Assembly (NCBI RefSeq): GCF_036248275.1
Contig: NZ_CP109181.1
Span: 1,798,001 to 1,862,000 of the forward strand
DNA from: Streptomyces sp. NBC_01716
GTDB lineage: Bacteria > Actinomycetota > Actinomycetes > Streptomycetales > Streptomycetaceae
Length of the DNA stretch: 64,000 nucleotides
Direction: 5' to 3'
A program made the translations under genes and the position numbers. Positions 6,773-16,111 of the stretch are shown piece by piece. Each line of letters begins with the position of its first letter. The first letter of the stretch is position 1. The notes below the pieces were generated by a model. The model made no database searches, was not told the DNA's origin, and saw nothing but the letters and a program-made list of their open reading frames with translations.

Positions 6773-8895
6773 GCACCGCTGAACTCCTGAAGGGCGCGGC
6801 CGAGCTGTTCCCGGACGAGGTCGTCACCCAGGCGCACGTGCGCCATCTCGAACTCCCCGGCAAGGTCGGCACGTTCGCGCTCATCACGCTGGACAACGGA
6901 CTGGACCACACGAAGCCGACGACGTTCGGCCCGCAGTCGCTGGCGAATGTGGACGCGGCGATCACGCAGGTCGAGGCGGAGGCCGCCGAGGGCCGGATCG
7001 TGGGTGTCGGTGTCACCGGCAAGCCGTTCATCTTCGCCGTGGGCGCCGACCTCAAGGGCGTCGAGCTGCTGAAGCGGCACGAGGACGCGCTGGCCATCGG
7101 CAAGGGCGGTCACGACGTCTTCAAGCGGCTCGCGGGGATCGCGGTGCCGACGTTCGCGTACTACAACGGCGCCGCGATGGGCGGTGGTGTCGAGATCGGG
7201 CTGCACTGCTCGTACCGCACCGTCTCCGCCGCGCTGCCCGCCTTCTCGCTGCCCGAGGTCTTCCTCGGTCTCGTCCCCGGCTGGGGCGGCTGCACGCTGC
7301 TGCCGAACCTGATCGGCGCCGACCGCGCGGTGACGGTGATCATCGAGAACTCGCTCAACCAGAACAAGCAGCTCAAGGGCGCCCAGGTCCATGAACTGGG
7401 CATCGCCGACGCCCTGTTCGAGGGCGCCGACTTCCTGGAGCAGTCGCTGCTGTGGACCGCGTCGGTGCTGAGCGGCGAACTCACGGTCGAGCGCCCGGAG
7501 ATCGACCGGGGCGAGGCGTGGGACCAGGCCGTGGCGCGCGGCCGGTTCGTGGCCGACTCGAAGGTCCACGGCGCGGCCCCGGCCGCGTACCGCGCGCTGG
7601 ACATCATCGCCGCCGCCAAGGACGGTGACCTCCAGGCCGGTTACGACGCCGAGGACACCGCCCTCGCCGACCTGATCATGGGCGGTGAACTGCGGTCGGG
7701 GATCTACGCGTTCAACCTCGTGCAGCGTCGCGCCAAGCGTCCGGCGGGCGCGCCGGACAAGGCGCTCGCGCGTCCGGTCACCAAGGTCGGTGTGGTCGGA
7801 GCCGGGCTGATGGCCTCGCAGTTGGCGCTGCTGTTCCTGCGCAGGCTCGAAGTGCCCGTGGTGCTCACGGACATCGACCAGGAGCGGATCGACAAGGGTG
7901 TCGGCTATGTCCACGCCGAGATCGACAAGCTGCTCGGCAAGGGCAGGATCAATCAGGACAAGGCCAACCGTTACAAGGGTCTGGTCAGCGGAGTCCTGGA
8001 CAAGGCCGATGGTTTCGCCGACGCCGACTTCGTCATCGAGGCCGTCTTCGAGGAGATGGGCGTCAAGCAGAAGGTGTTCGCGGAGGTCGAGGCGGTCGCT
8101 CCCGCGCACGCGATCTTCGCCACGAACACCTCGTCGCTGTCGGTCTCCGAGATGGCGTCGAAGCTGAAGAACCCGGAGCGGGTCGTCGGCTTCCACTTCT
8201 TCAACCCGGTGGCGGTCCTGCCGCTGCTGGAGATCGTGCGCGGGCAGCAGACGGACGACGCGTCGCTGGCGACGGCGTTCGGTGTCGCGAAGAAGCTCAA
8301 GAAGAGCGCGGTGCTGGTGAAGGACGCCCCGGCGTTCGTCGTCAACCGCATCCTCACCCGTTTCATGGGTGAGATCCAGAACATCATCGACGAGGGCACC
8401 CCGGTCGACGTGGCGGAGCGGGCCGTCGAGCCGCTGGGTCTGCCGATGTCACCGCTGGTTCTGCTGGAGCTGGTCGGACCCGCCATCGGTCTGCATGTCT
8501 CCGAGACCCTCCACCGGTCGTTCCCGGACCGCTTCACGGTCTCGGAGAATCTGGCGGCCGTGGTGAAGGCGGGCAAGCGCGGCTTCTACGTACACGTCTC
8601 CGGGAAGCCGGAGCTGGACCCGGAGGTCCTGGCGCTGCTGAAGCAGGGCGACAGCGTGCTGACGGAGGAGCAGACCCGGGCGCGGGTGCTGGACGCCGTG
8701 GCGCAGGAGATCGGTCTGATGCTGGACGAGGGCGTCGTGGCGGAGGCCCAGGACATCGACCTCTGCCTGCTGACGGGCGCGGGCTGGCCGTTCCATCTGG
8801 GCGGTATCACACCGTACTTGGACCGGGAGGGCGTCTCGGAGCGGGTGAACGGGAAGAAGTTCCTGGAGGCCGGTGTGGCGAGCGTCCCGGTGTAG
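6769..8895 (+). CDS. fadB: Fatty acid oxidation complex alpha subunit
   Basis: This 708-residue bifunctional protein joins enoyl-CoA hydratase/isomerase activity (about residues 15-260, with the oxyanion-hole region GKPFIFAVGADLKG and NGAAMGGGVEIGLHC) to L-3-hydroxyacyl-CoA dehydrogenase activity. The NAD-binding fold starts near residue 340 at KVGVVGAGLMASQLA, and the catalytic histidine lies in VVGFHFFNPV. It supplies 3-ketoacyl-CoA to the upstream thiolase, with which it overlaps by four bases. Its length matches two-domain FadB/FadJ-type enzymes. A strong terminator follows. Confidence 0.93.
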   Translation: MSTAELLKGAAELFPDEVVTQAHVRHLELPGKVGTFALITLDNGLDHTKPTTFGPQSLANVDAAITQVEAEAAEGRIVGVGVTGKPFIFAVGADLKGVELLKRHEDALAIGKGGHDVFKRLAGIAVPTFAYYNGAAMGGGVEIGLHCSYRTVSAALPAFSLPEVFLGLVPGWGGCTLLPNLIGADRAVTVIIENSLNQNKQLKGAQVHELGIADALFEGADFLEQSLLWTASVLSGELTVERPEIDRGEAWDQAVARGRFVADSKVHGAAPAAYRALDIIAAAKDGDLQAGYDAEDTALADLIMGGELRSGIYAFNLVQRRAKRPAGAPDKALARPVTKVGVVGAGLMASQLALLFLRRLEVPVVLTDIDQERIDKGVGYVHAEIDKLLGKGRINQDKANRYKGLVSGVLDKADGFADADFVIEAVFEEMGVKQKVFAEVEAVAPAHAIFATNTSSLSVSEMASKLKNPERVVGFHFFNPVAVLPLLEIVRGQQTDDASLATAFGVAKKLKKSAVLVKDAPAFVVNRILTRFMGEIQNIIDEGTPVDVAERAVEPLGLPMSPLVLLELVGPAIGLHVSETLHRSFPDRFTVSENLAAVVKAGKRGFYVHVSGKPELDPEVLALLKQGDSVLTEEQTRARVLDAVAQEIGLMLDEGVVAEAQDIDLCLLTGAGWPFHLGGITPYLDREGVSERVNGKKFLEAGVASVPV

Positions 8896-8917
8896 GGCCT
8901 GTTCAGCGACGGACCAA

Positions 8918-8955
8918 GGGCGGGGCTGGGCGGAACCTTCCGCCCAGCCCCGCCC
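8918..8955. terminator. Terminator downstream of fadAB
   Basis: A perfect 17-base stem (GGGCGGGGCTGGGCGGA with its complement) closes on a four-base loop, 22 bases after the fadB stop. It lies between convergent genes and can serve both. Confidence 0.85.
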
Positions 8956-8970
8956 GCTGTGGTTCGAACC

Positions 8971-9030
8971 GGGCATGACCCCGCAGCGGCACCCGGCAAC
9001 CAACCCGCACAACCAACCCCGCCGGAGGCG
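8971..9030 (-). repeat. Dispersed intergenic repeat, copy C
   Basis: The reverse complement runs from CGCCTCCGGCGGGGTT to GTGCCGCTGCGGGGTCATGCCC, matching copy A at 5028-5090 at most positions. It lies between the fadAB terminator and the convergent propeller-like gene. Confidence 0.65.
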
Positions 9031-9051
9031 ACCCCGCGCCGCAGGCAGCCT

Positions 9052-10209
9052 TCAGACGCGCGACCACGCCTCCAGCGCGAGTCCCGGTTCCGCCTTCTGG
9101 CGGGCCACGCGCAGGGTGCCGTCCTTGCCCACCGCCGCCATCACCACCCGGCCGCGGCCGTCCAGGGCCAGGGCGGGGGCGCCGACGCACTCCTCGCCCG
9201 TCGGGGTCCAGGTGACGCCCGCCGCCTCGTCCTCCGTCGGGTAGGCGGCGAGCAGGGGGCGGCCGTCGAGGCCGCGTTGGGCCAGGATCGTGCAGTCGTG
9301 GCCGTCGACGGGCGTACGGAGCAGGGCGATCGGGCCGGTGCCGGGGCCGCCCAGCGGGGCGGTCTCGCCCTCGCCGAGCCGCCAGGCGTGCACCGTACGG
9401 TCGTTGGTGTCGCGCCAGTAGTGGGTGAGGCGGTCGGCGCCGGTGCGCTCCGAGCTGAGGGTGCCGGGGGTGACGCGCGCCGCGAAGCTCTTCAGGTCGC
9501 GCTCGGGCTTCCCGGCCTGCTTGGGCTGTCTCCAGCGCATCACCGCGTCGTCGGTCGGGGCCAGGACCTCGATCAGGCCGTCCTCGCCCACGACGGCCGA
9601 CGCCTCGCCGGTCATCCTGGACCCCTTGAGGTCCGCCCACGCGAACCAGGCGCCGGTGGGCTTCTGGAGCCTGGCGGACAGACCGCGGCCCGCGTTGCGG
9701 GCGAACAGGTAGAGCGAGCCGTTGGGGTCGATGACCGCCCCGGGCAGGCCGATGAGGCCGCCCCTGGCGAGGTCCTTCGGGTACGGCGTACCGAGCGGCT
9801 GCCAGTCGCGCAGCGGGCGGCCGGTCTGGAACTGGACGGCGTACACGACATCCGTGCGGATCTGTCCGTCGTCGGTGGGCATGCGGCGCAGACCCACCAG
9901 ATGGACGTAACCCTGGGCGCCGCTGGCGATGGAGAGGTACGGCAACAGGCCGGGGACCGGGAGCAGTTCGGGGCCCGACCAGCCCGGACCGCCGAGCCGG
10001 TCCTCCGTCCACCGCCGCACACCGTCGTCGGTGGGCGCGTACGCGGTGAGCCTGCCGTCCTTGCCGCGCAGCAGCCAGCCGGTGGTCGCGGGGACCACAC
10101 CGTCGGCCGTGGGAACGGGAATGGATTCAGCCGGCCGGCCGCCGGTGTCCGGGGCCTCGCCGGGGCCCCGACCGGATCGTTTCGGCGTCCGTGCGGACCG
10201 CAGTGCCAT
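9052..10209 (-). CDS. Conserved Streptomyces protein, probable beta-propeller
   Basis: A 385-residue protein of unknown function. Repeated segments with the pattern G-x-L-x-A-Y-A-P-T-D-D-x-V-x-R-W, G-L-I-E-V-L-A-P-T-D-D-A-V-M-R-W and D-G-T-L-R-V-A recur about every 50-60 residues, which fits a beta-propeller of the kind found in sugar-binding or surface proteins. No clear signal peptide is visible with the ATG at 10209, which I prefer because GGGAAGG lies before it. An upstream start at 10257 would add 16 residues. It is divergent from the NYN gene. Confidence 0.6.
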   Translation of the reverse strand: MALRSARTPKRSGRGPGEAPDTGGRPAESIPVPTADGVVPATTGWLLRGKDGRLTAYAPTDDGVRRWTEDRLGGPGWSGPELLPVPGLLPYLSIASGAQGYVHLVGLRRMPTDDGQIRTDVVYAVQFQTGRPLRDWQPLGTPYPKDLARGGLIGLPGAVIDPNGSLYLFARNAGRGLSARLQKPTGAWFAWADLKGSRMTGEASAVVGEDGLIEVLAPTDDAVMRWRQPKQAGKPERDLKSFAARVTPGTLSSERTGADRLTHYWRDTNDRTVHAWRLGEGETAPLGGPGTGPIALLRTPVDGHDCTILAQRGLDGRPLLAAYPTEDEAAGVTWTPTGEECVGAPALALDGRGRVVMAAVGKDGTLRVARQKAEPGLALEAWSRV

Positions 10210-10310
10210 GACCCACTGCCACCTTCCCAGCGCATGAAATTTCCCCGACGATAGCATTCGCGGGTGACGCGGAACCGTACCGCCCCGGCTGGTTGTGGCA
10301 CGCTCCTGAA

Positions 10311-10703
10311 GTGCGGATTCTACTGATTGTCGACGGGGCGAACGTGGTCGGTTCGGTGCCCGACGGATGGTGGCGCGACCGGCGCGGAGCGGCCGAACGG
10401 CTGCGGGACGAACTGGTGCCGCTCGCCGGGGACGGCCTGCCGGGCGCCGGGGTTCCGGGACCCCTGGACGTGGTGCTGGTCGTGGAGGGGCGGGCGCGAG
10501 GTGTGGAGTCCGTGCCGGGTGTCCGGGTGGAGGCGGCGCCCGGCAGCGGTGACGACCTGATCAGCGAACTGGCCGCGGGCTCGGGAGAGCGCCCGTGTGT
10601 CGTCGTCACCGCCGACCGGGAGCTGCGGCGGCGGGTCGAGGCGTACGGCGCGCGGTGCGTCGGGCCCCGTACGGTGCGTCAACTCCCGGACGAGCGGACG
10701 TAG
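10311..10703 (+). CDS. NYN-domain protein (putative RNase)
   Basis: A 130-residue protein with the PIN-like NYN fold. It begins R-I-L-L-I-V-D-G-A-N-V-V-G with a metal-binding Asp, and has a second acidic site in VVTADRELRRRV near residue 102. NYN domains are generally metal-dependent ribonucleases, but the substrate here is unknown. I choose the GTG at 10311 so that the protein begins directly with the first strand; an upstream start at 10293 is possible. The 3' end overlaps the convergent glycosyltransferase by 25 bases. Confidence 0.7.
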   Translation: MRILLIVDGANVVGSVPDGWWRDRRGAAERLRDELVPLAGDGLPGAGVPGPLDVVLVVEGRARGVESVPGVRVEAAPGSGDDLISELAAGSGERPCVVVTADRELRRRVEAYGARCVGPRTVRQLPDERT

Positions 10704-12229
10704 AAGACGGTGCCATCGACGGTGCCGGGCAGCGGCTCGTACTGTCCGGCCAGGAGCCGGCGCAGCGTCGGGAGGCGTTCGGGGGCGTACGGCTTGCCCC
10801 GTGAGTCGTCCACGATCAGCGCGGGTGGGCGCGCCCTCATCTCGGCGGCGAAGACCCGCCAGGCGCCCGGTACCCCGTACCGCTCGCCCACCTGTGGCCC
10901 GTCCCTGCCGCCGCTGAAGTTGGTGAGGAGCCCGGCGGTCAGATAGCGGCTGGCGGGGGTCCGGTCGGCGAGGCGGTACGTCTGCGGGTGTATTCCCCAC
11001 ACGAGGACGCGGTCGGTCGGGGCGCTGTGTTCCCGTACGGCGGTGGCGACGCGTTCCGCGTGGGTGAGTTCGGAGCGCGGGGCGAAGACGGCCCAGACGA
11101 CGAAGCACGCGCAGACGCAGGCGGGCACGGAGAGGACGTGCCTGAGCCGTTCGTGGCGCAGTGAGCGCAGGGCGGAGGTCGCCAACAGGGCGATGGGGGG
11201 CAGGAGTTGCAGGAAGTAGTGGCCGAAGAAGTGGAAGCCGACTGCGACGGCTCCGGCGGACGCGCCGAACCAGACCCAGAGGGCCGCCTCGCGCGGCCGG
11301 GGTCCGGTGCGCAGGGCTCTGCGGACCGGCGGGAGGATACCGAGGCAGCAGAGGCCGAGGACGGAGCAGTTCACCACCGCCCGGACGAGGACGTGGAGTT
11401 CGGACCCGTCGAGGGAGAAGGCGTACGCCCCCGATCCGGTGACCGTCCAGAAGAGGAAGCCCCCGGGGTCGGTCAGGAGCGCTGCCGCGACGACCGGGGC
11501 GGCGAAGCCGACTGCCGTACGCAGGAGACCTGTTCGCAGCGGGGCGCGGCTCGGGGCGGCACCGTGGGTGCGCCAGAGTAGCCAGAGCACCGGGACGAGA
11601 ACGACGCCCCCGGTCTGCTTGGTGAGGAACGCTCCCGCGACGGCCGCTCCGGCGGCGCCCCAGCGGCCCCGGTCGGCGCAGAGGACGGCCGCGGCGGTGA
11701 ACGGCAGTATGACGACCTCGAAGGTGACGGCCTGGGTGTCCTGCGGGATGAACCCGACGGAGATCAGCAGGAAGAGCACCCCGGCCGTGACACCCGAGCG
11801 GTCGCCCCAGCGCCGCCGGGCGAAGGCCGCGAGCAGGGCGGCGGTGGTGAACTGGGCGCCGACGGCGAGGAGTTTCATCGCCTGGCCGGATCCGTCGCCG
11901 AAGAGCAGGAACGCCGCCTCGTACAGCCACGGCAGCAGCGGTGTCTTGCGGTCGACCACGGTCTCGTACAGCTCGCCGCCCTCCGCCAGTATCCGGGCCT
12001 GGACCGCGAGATAGCCCTCGTCCGGGCTCCAGAAGGAGTGCGGGAAGGACGGGAGGCGGATGGCGAGGGCGAGGGCTGCCAGGACGGGCAGCAGTCGTCG
12101 CCAGAAGCCGTCCGCGGGGGCGCTGGTGGGTTCGGCTCGGGCGGGCTTCCGCTGCGCCGGCAGCGGCCTGGTGGGTCCGGGGCGGGTGGGCGAGAGGTGG
12201 GGTGCGGCGGACCGCGGCTCGACGGGCAT
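10679..12229 (-). CDS. GT-C membrane glycosyltransferase (ArnT/PMT-like)
   Basis: A 516-residue polytopic membrane protein with about ten hydrophobic segments. The first luminal-type loop contains the acidic motif WSPDEGYLAVQ, characteristic of GT-C glycosyltransferases that use polyprenyl-phosphate sugars. It may glycosylate cell-wall polymers, lipids or proteins, but the acceptor cannot be told from sequence. The N-terminal ~40 residues are proline- and arginine-rich. The ATG at 12229 follows an AGGAAAG ribosome site. It lies 47 bases after the amino acid permease on the same strand and may be cotranscribed with it. Confidence 0.75.
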   Translation of the reverse strand: MPVEPRSAAPHLSPTRPGPTRPLPAQRKPARAEPTSAPADGFWRRLLPVLAALALAIRLPSFPHSFWSPDEGYLAVQARILAEGGELYETVVDRKTPLLPWLYEAAFLLFGDGSGQAMKLLAVGAQFTTAALLAAFARRRWGDRSGVTAGVLFLLISVGFIPQDTQAVTFEVVILPFTAAAVLCADRGRWGAAGAAVAGAFLTKQTGGVVLVPVLWLLWRTHGAAPSRAPLRTGLLRTAVGFAAPVVAAALLTDPGGFLFWTVTGSGAYAFSLDGSELHVLVRAVVNCSVLGLCCLGILPPVRRALRTGPRPREAALWVWFGASAGAVAVGFHFFGHYFLQLLPPIALLATSALRSLRHERLRHVLSVPACVCACFVVWAVFAPRSELTHAERVATAVREHSAPTDRVLVWGIHPQTYRLADRTPASRYLTAGLLTNFSGGRDGPQVGERYGVPGAWRVFAAEMRARPPALIVDDSRGKPYAPERLPTLRRLLAGQYEPLPGTVDGTVFYVRSSGS

Positions 12230-12276
12230 GGGCGACTTTCCTGCGGCGGGGGGTGACGGTGGAAACTGATGCGGCG

Positions 12277-13779
12277 TCAGGCGGCCTTGCCCAGGCGGCT
12301 GTTGCCGCGTCCGTAGGCGAAGTAGACGACCACACCGACGGCCATCCAGATGGCGAAGCGCAGCCAGGTCTCGGCGGGCAGGTTGAGCATCAGCCAGAGC
12401 GAGGCCAGCACGGACGCGGCGGGCAGCCATGGCACCAGCGGGGCGCGGAAGGACCTCGGCAGGTCGGGGCGCGTACGGCGCAGGATGACCACGCCGATCG
12501 CGACGACGACGAAGGCGAAGAGCGTGCCGATGTTCACCAGCGACGCCAGCTCCTCAATGCTGGTGAAACCGGCGACGATCGCGATGATCACGCCGAGGAG
12601 CACCGTCGAACGGTACGGGGTGCGGAACCGGGGGTGGACGTGTGAGAAAAAGCGTGGAAGCAGCCCGTCACGGCTCATCGCGAAGAACACCCGGGTCTGG
12701 CCGAGCAGCAGGATCATGCACACGCTGGTGAGGCCGACGGCGGCGCCGAAGCTGATGACGCCCGCGTAGAACGGATGCCCGGTGGCCTTGAACGCGTCGG
12801 CGAGCGGTGCGTCCACGGTGAGCCGGGTGTAGTGCTGCATGCCGGTGACGACGACGGACACGGCCACGTAGAGGACGGTGCAGATGAGCAGCGAGCCGAT
12901 GATGCCGCGCGGCATGTCGCGCTGCGGCACCTTCGTCTCCTCGGCTGCCGTGGCGACGATGTCGAATCCGATGAAGGCGAAGAAGACGACGGAGGCGGCG
13001 GTGAAGATGCCCATCACGCCGAAGTTGGTGGGCGCGTAGCCGAACATCAGCTGGATGAGCGGCGACGCCAGTCCGGCGCCCGCGGGCTGCTCCTGCGCCT
13101 TGGGGATGAACGGCGAGTAGTTCGCCGAGTCGATGAAGAACGCGCCGGCGATGATGACGATGAGGACCACGGTCAGTTTGACGGCCACGACGACCGCGGT
13201 GACGCGCGCGGAGAGTTTCATCCCGAGGACGAGGATCGCGGTCAGCAGCAGAACGAGAAGGAACGCCAACAGGTCGAAGCCGAAGCCGGTTTCCTCGTTG
13301 GTGCCCGCGAGGGAGTCGGGCATGTGCCAGCCCGCGTTCTGGAAGAGCGACTGTACGTAGCCGGACCAGCCGACGGCCACCACGGCGGTGGCGAGGGCGA
13401 ATTCGAGGACCAGGTCCCAGCCGATGATCCAGGCGGGCAGTTCGCCGAGTGAGGCGTAGCTGAAGGTGTACGCGGAGCCGGCCACCGGCACGGTCGACGC
13501 GAACTCCGCGTAGCAGACGGCCGCGAGGGCGCAGACGATGCCCGCGGCGACGAAGGCGAGGGCGGTGGCGGGGCCCGCGTTGTTCTTGGCGACGGCGCCG
13601 GTGAGGACGAAGATGCCGGTGCCGATGATCACGCCGACGCCGAAGACCGTCAGATCCAGCGCGGAGAGCGACTTCTTGAGCGCGTGCTCGGGCTCTTCGG
13701 TGTCCTGGATGGACTGTTCGACGGTTTTCGTGCGGAACATCGGGTGTCTTCTGGGTCCCGTGTCGTGCGGGGTGGTCAC
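12277..13779 (-). CDS. APC-family amino acid permease
   Basis: A 500-residue secondary transporter with about 12 or more transmembrane segments. The first segment contains the substrate-binding glycine motif VGVIIGTGIFVLTG, typical of the amino acid-polyamine-organocation superfamily, and the overall sequence resembles cationic amino acid transporters. Later blocks such as FFAFIGFDIVATAAEE support this. The substrate is not predictable. I select the GTG at 13779, which follows GGAGG at good spacing; an internal ATG at 13740 lacks a ribosome site. Confidence 0.88.
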   Translation of the reverse strand: MTTPHDTGPRRHPMFRTKTVEQSIQDTEEPEHALKKSLSALDLTVFGVGVIIGTGIFVLTGAVAKNNAGPATALAFVAAGIVCALAAVCYAEFASTVPVAGSAYTFSYASLGELPAWIIGWDLVLEFALATAVVAVGWSGYVQSLFQNAGWHMPDSLAGTNEETGFGFDLLAFLLVLLLTAILVLGMKLSARVTAVVVAVKLTVVLIVIIAGAFFIDSANYSPFIPKAQEQPAGAGLASPLIQLMFGYAPTNFGVMGIFTAASVVFFAFIGFDIVATAAEETKVPQRDMPRGIIGSLLICTVLYVAVSVVVTGMQHYTRLTVDAPLADAFKATGHPFYAGVISFGAAVGLTSVCMILLLGQTRVFFAMSRDGLLPRFFSHVHPRFRTPYRSTVLLGVIIAIVAGFTSIEELASLVNIGTLFAFVVVAIGVVILRRTRPDLPRSFRAPLVPWLPAASVLASLWLMLNLPAETWLRFAIWMAVGVVVYFAYGRGNSRLGKAA

Positions 13780-13860
13780 CGGCGTACCTCCGAGTGCGTG
13801 GTTGCCGCCATGATCGAGAGGTGCTCGGCGACGCCGGTGCCCGGGAGCGCTTATTTCACA

Positions 13861-13910
13861 CGGATGGGCCGGTCGGACCACCCGTACAGGGAGTCCGACC
13901 GGCCCATCCG
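13861..13910 (-). terminator. Terminator of dxs
   Basis: A perfect 18-base stem (CGGATGGGCCGGTCGGAC with its complement) with a 14-base loop lies 26 bases beyond the dxs stop. Confidence 0.85.
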
Positions 13911-13935
13911 CCGGTGCGTTTTCTGTGCTCTCGCG

Positions 13936-15906
13936 TCAGTCGCGCGTGATCTCCTCGGCCGAGAGTTCGCCGGCCATGCGGCCGTCGATCCTCGATACGA
14001 GGCCGGTGACCTGGCGCGCGATGTCCGGGGCTGTCAGCCCGATCTCGGCCAGCAACTCCTTGCGGGAGGCGTGGTCGAGGAAGCGGGCCGGAATGCCGAA
14101 GTCCCGCAGAGGAATGTCGATCCCGGCGTCCCGCAGCGACTGCGCGACGGCCGAACCGACGCCGCCCGCACGGCTGTTGTCCTCGACGGTGACGACGACG
14201 CGGTGCTGCTCGGCGAGCGGCGGGAGGGCCTCGTCGACGGGCTTGACCCAGCGCGGGTCGACCACCGTGGTCGAAATGCCCTGCTTGTCCAGGAGATCGG
14301 CGATCTCCAGACACATCGGGGCGAGCGCGCCGACCGACACCAGCAGTACGTCCGCGGGACCTTCCGTGGGGCGGCGCAGCACGTCCATGCCGCCGACCTT
14401 GCCCACTGCGGCGACCGCGGGGCCGACGGCGCCCTTGGAGAAGCGCACCACGGTCGGGGCGTCGTCGACCGCGACGGCCTCGCGGAGTTGGGCCCGTACC
14501 TGGTCGGCGTCGCGCGGGGCGGCGATCCGCAGGCCCGGCACGCACTGGAGGATCGACATGTCCCACATGCCGTTGTGGGAGGCGCCGTCGGTGCCGGTGA
14601 TGCCGGCCCGGTCCAGGACGAACGTCACGCCGCAGTTGTGCAGGGCGACGTCCATCAGGACCTGGTCGAAGGCGCGGTTGAGGAAGGTCGCGTACACGGC
14701 GAAGACGGGATGCAGTCCGCCGGTGGCCAGACCGGCCGCCGACACCGCCCCGTGCTGCTCGGCGATCCCCACGTCGTACACCCGGTCCGGGAACGCCTTG
14801 GCGAACCTCTCCAGGCCGACGGGCTGGAGCATCGCGGCGGTGATGGCGACGATGTCCGCGCGCTCGGCGCCGAGTTTGACCATCTCCTCGCCGAACACCG
14901 AGGTCCAGTCGACGCCTGAACTGGCGATCGGCAGACCGGTGTCGGGGTGGATCTTGCCTACGGCGTGGAAGCGGTCGGCCTCGTCCTGGAGGGCGGGCTG
15001 GTAGCCGCGGCCCTTCTCGGTGAGGCAGTGGATGATGACGGGGCCGCCGAAGCGCTTGGCGCGCTGGAGGGCCGACTCCATCGCCTCCACGTCGTGGCCG
15101 TCGATCGGGCCCACGTACTTGAGGCCGAGGTCCTCGAACATGCCCTGGGGGGCGATGAAGTCCTTGAGGCCCTTCTTCGCGCCGTGCAGCGTGTCGTAGA
15201 GAGGGCGGCCGACGACCGGCGTGCGCTCCAGGATGTCCTTGCCGCGGGCCAGGAAGCGCTCGTAACCGTCGGTGGTGCGCAGGGTCGCGAGATGGTCCGC
15301 GAGGCCGCCGATGGTGGGCGCGTACGAACGCTCGTTGTCGTTGACGACGATGACGAGCGGGCGGTCCTTGGCGGCTGCGATGTTGTTCAGCGCCTCCCAG
15401 GCCATGCCGCCGGTGAGCGCGCCGTCGCCGATGACGGCGACCACGTGGTCGTCGCGGCCCAGCACCTGATTGGCCTTGGCGAGACCGTCGGCCCAGCCGA
15501 GGACCGTCGACGCGTGCGAGTTCTCGATGATGTCGTGCTCGGACTCGGCCCTGGACGGGTAGCCGGAGAGGCCGCCCTTGCTCTTGAGCTTGCCGAAGTC
15601 CTGACGTCCCGTGAGCAGCTTGTGCACATAGGACTGGTGGCCGGTGTCGAAGAGGACCTTGTCCTTGGGTGAGTCGAAGACCCGGTGCAGCGCGATCGTC
15701 AGCTCGACGACCCCGAGGTTGGGGCCGAGGTGTCCGCCGGTCTTGGAGACGGCGTCGACGAGGAAGGACCGGATCTCTCCGGCGAGCTGCTCCAACTGCT
15801 CCGGGCCGAGGCGGTCCAGATCACGCGGGCCCTTGATGCGGGTCAGCAGGTCCCATCCGTCGCCCACCGCCGCCTCGGGCGGCCTGGCTGCGCGCGGCTG
15901 TGTCAC
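13936..15906 (-). CDS. dxs: 1-deoxy-D-xylulose-5-phosphate synthase
   Basis: Dxs condenses pyruvate with glyceraldehyde 3-phosphate, using thiamine diphosphate, to start the MEP isoprenoid pathway. The 656-residue protein shows the [14 protein letters not shown] substrate region, the thiamine-binding [16 protein letters not shown], a transketolase-like pyrimidine domain with [11 protein letters not shown], and [15 protein letters not shown]. Length is standard. The GTG at 15906 has an AAGGAGG ribosome site five bases upstream; the longer open frame beyond it has no homologous content. It stands alone between two terminators. Confidence 0.95.
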   Translation of the reverse strand: MTQPRAARPPEAAVGDGWDLLTRIKGPRDLDRLGPEQLEQLAGEIRSFLVDAVSKTGGHLGPNLGVVELTIALHRVFDSPKDKVLFDTGHQSYVHKLLTGRQDFGKLKSKGGLSGYPSRAESEHDIIENSHASTVLGWADGLAKANQVLGRDDHVVAVIGDGALTGGMAWEALNNIAAAKDRPLVIVVNDNERSYAPTIGGLADHLATLRTTDGYERFLARGKDILERTPVVGRPLYDTLHGAKKGLKDFIAPQGMFEDLGLKYVGPIDGHDVEAMESALQRAKRFGGPVIIHCLTEKGRGYQPALQDEADRFHAVGKIHPDTGLPIASSGVDWTSVFGEEMVKLGAERADIVAITAAMLQPVGLERFAKAFPDRVYDVGIAEQHGAVSAAGLATGGLHPVFAVYATFLNRAFDQVLMDVALHNCGVTFVLDRAGITGTDGASHNGMWDMSILQCVPGLRIAAPRDADQVRAQLREAVAVDDAPTVVRFSKGAVGPAVAAVGKVGGMDVLRRPTEGPADVLLVSVGALAPMCLEIADLLDKQGISTTVVDPRWVKPVDEALPPLAEQHRVVVTVEDNSRAGGVGSAVAQSLRDAGIDIPLRDFGIPARFLDHASRKELLAEIGLTAPDIARQVTGLVSRIDGRMAGELSAEEITRD

Positions 15907-16062
15907 CGTGCCTCCTTGGGTTGAACTGATCTGGCATACCGGTCCGCCGAGTCTAATGTTCCCGTCGCCACGGGCGTCATCGGGCGGCACATGATTCACC
16001 GTATGAGCATCTGTGCGTATGTCAGACCTACGCCCGTCGAACGCCCCACCACCACACGAACA

Positions 16063-16092
16063 CGCCCGGTACCGGGCCTCCGGTACCGGGCG
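16063..16092 (-). terminator. Terminator of xylFGH
   Basis: A 13-base perfect stem (CGCCCGGTACCGG and complement) closes on GCCT, 20 bases beyond the xylH stop. Confidence 0.8.
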
Positions 16093-16111
16093 CGACGTGC
16101 GAGGACAGCTG

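Noticed and set aside
8958..8978. GGTTCGAACC, resembling the T-loop of a tRNA
   Set aside because: No acceptor, D or anticodon stems can be drawn around it; it sits just after the fadAB terminator and runs into an intergenic repeat.
11941..12645. Plus-strand frames across the glycosyltransferase/permease junction
   Set aside because: They cross two well-supported minus-strand genes and have low-complexity Arg/Gly translations.
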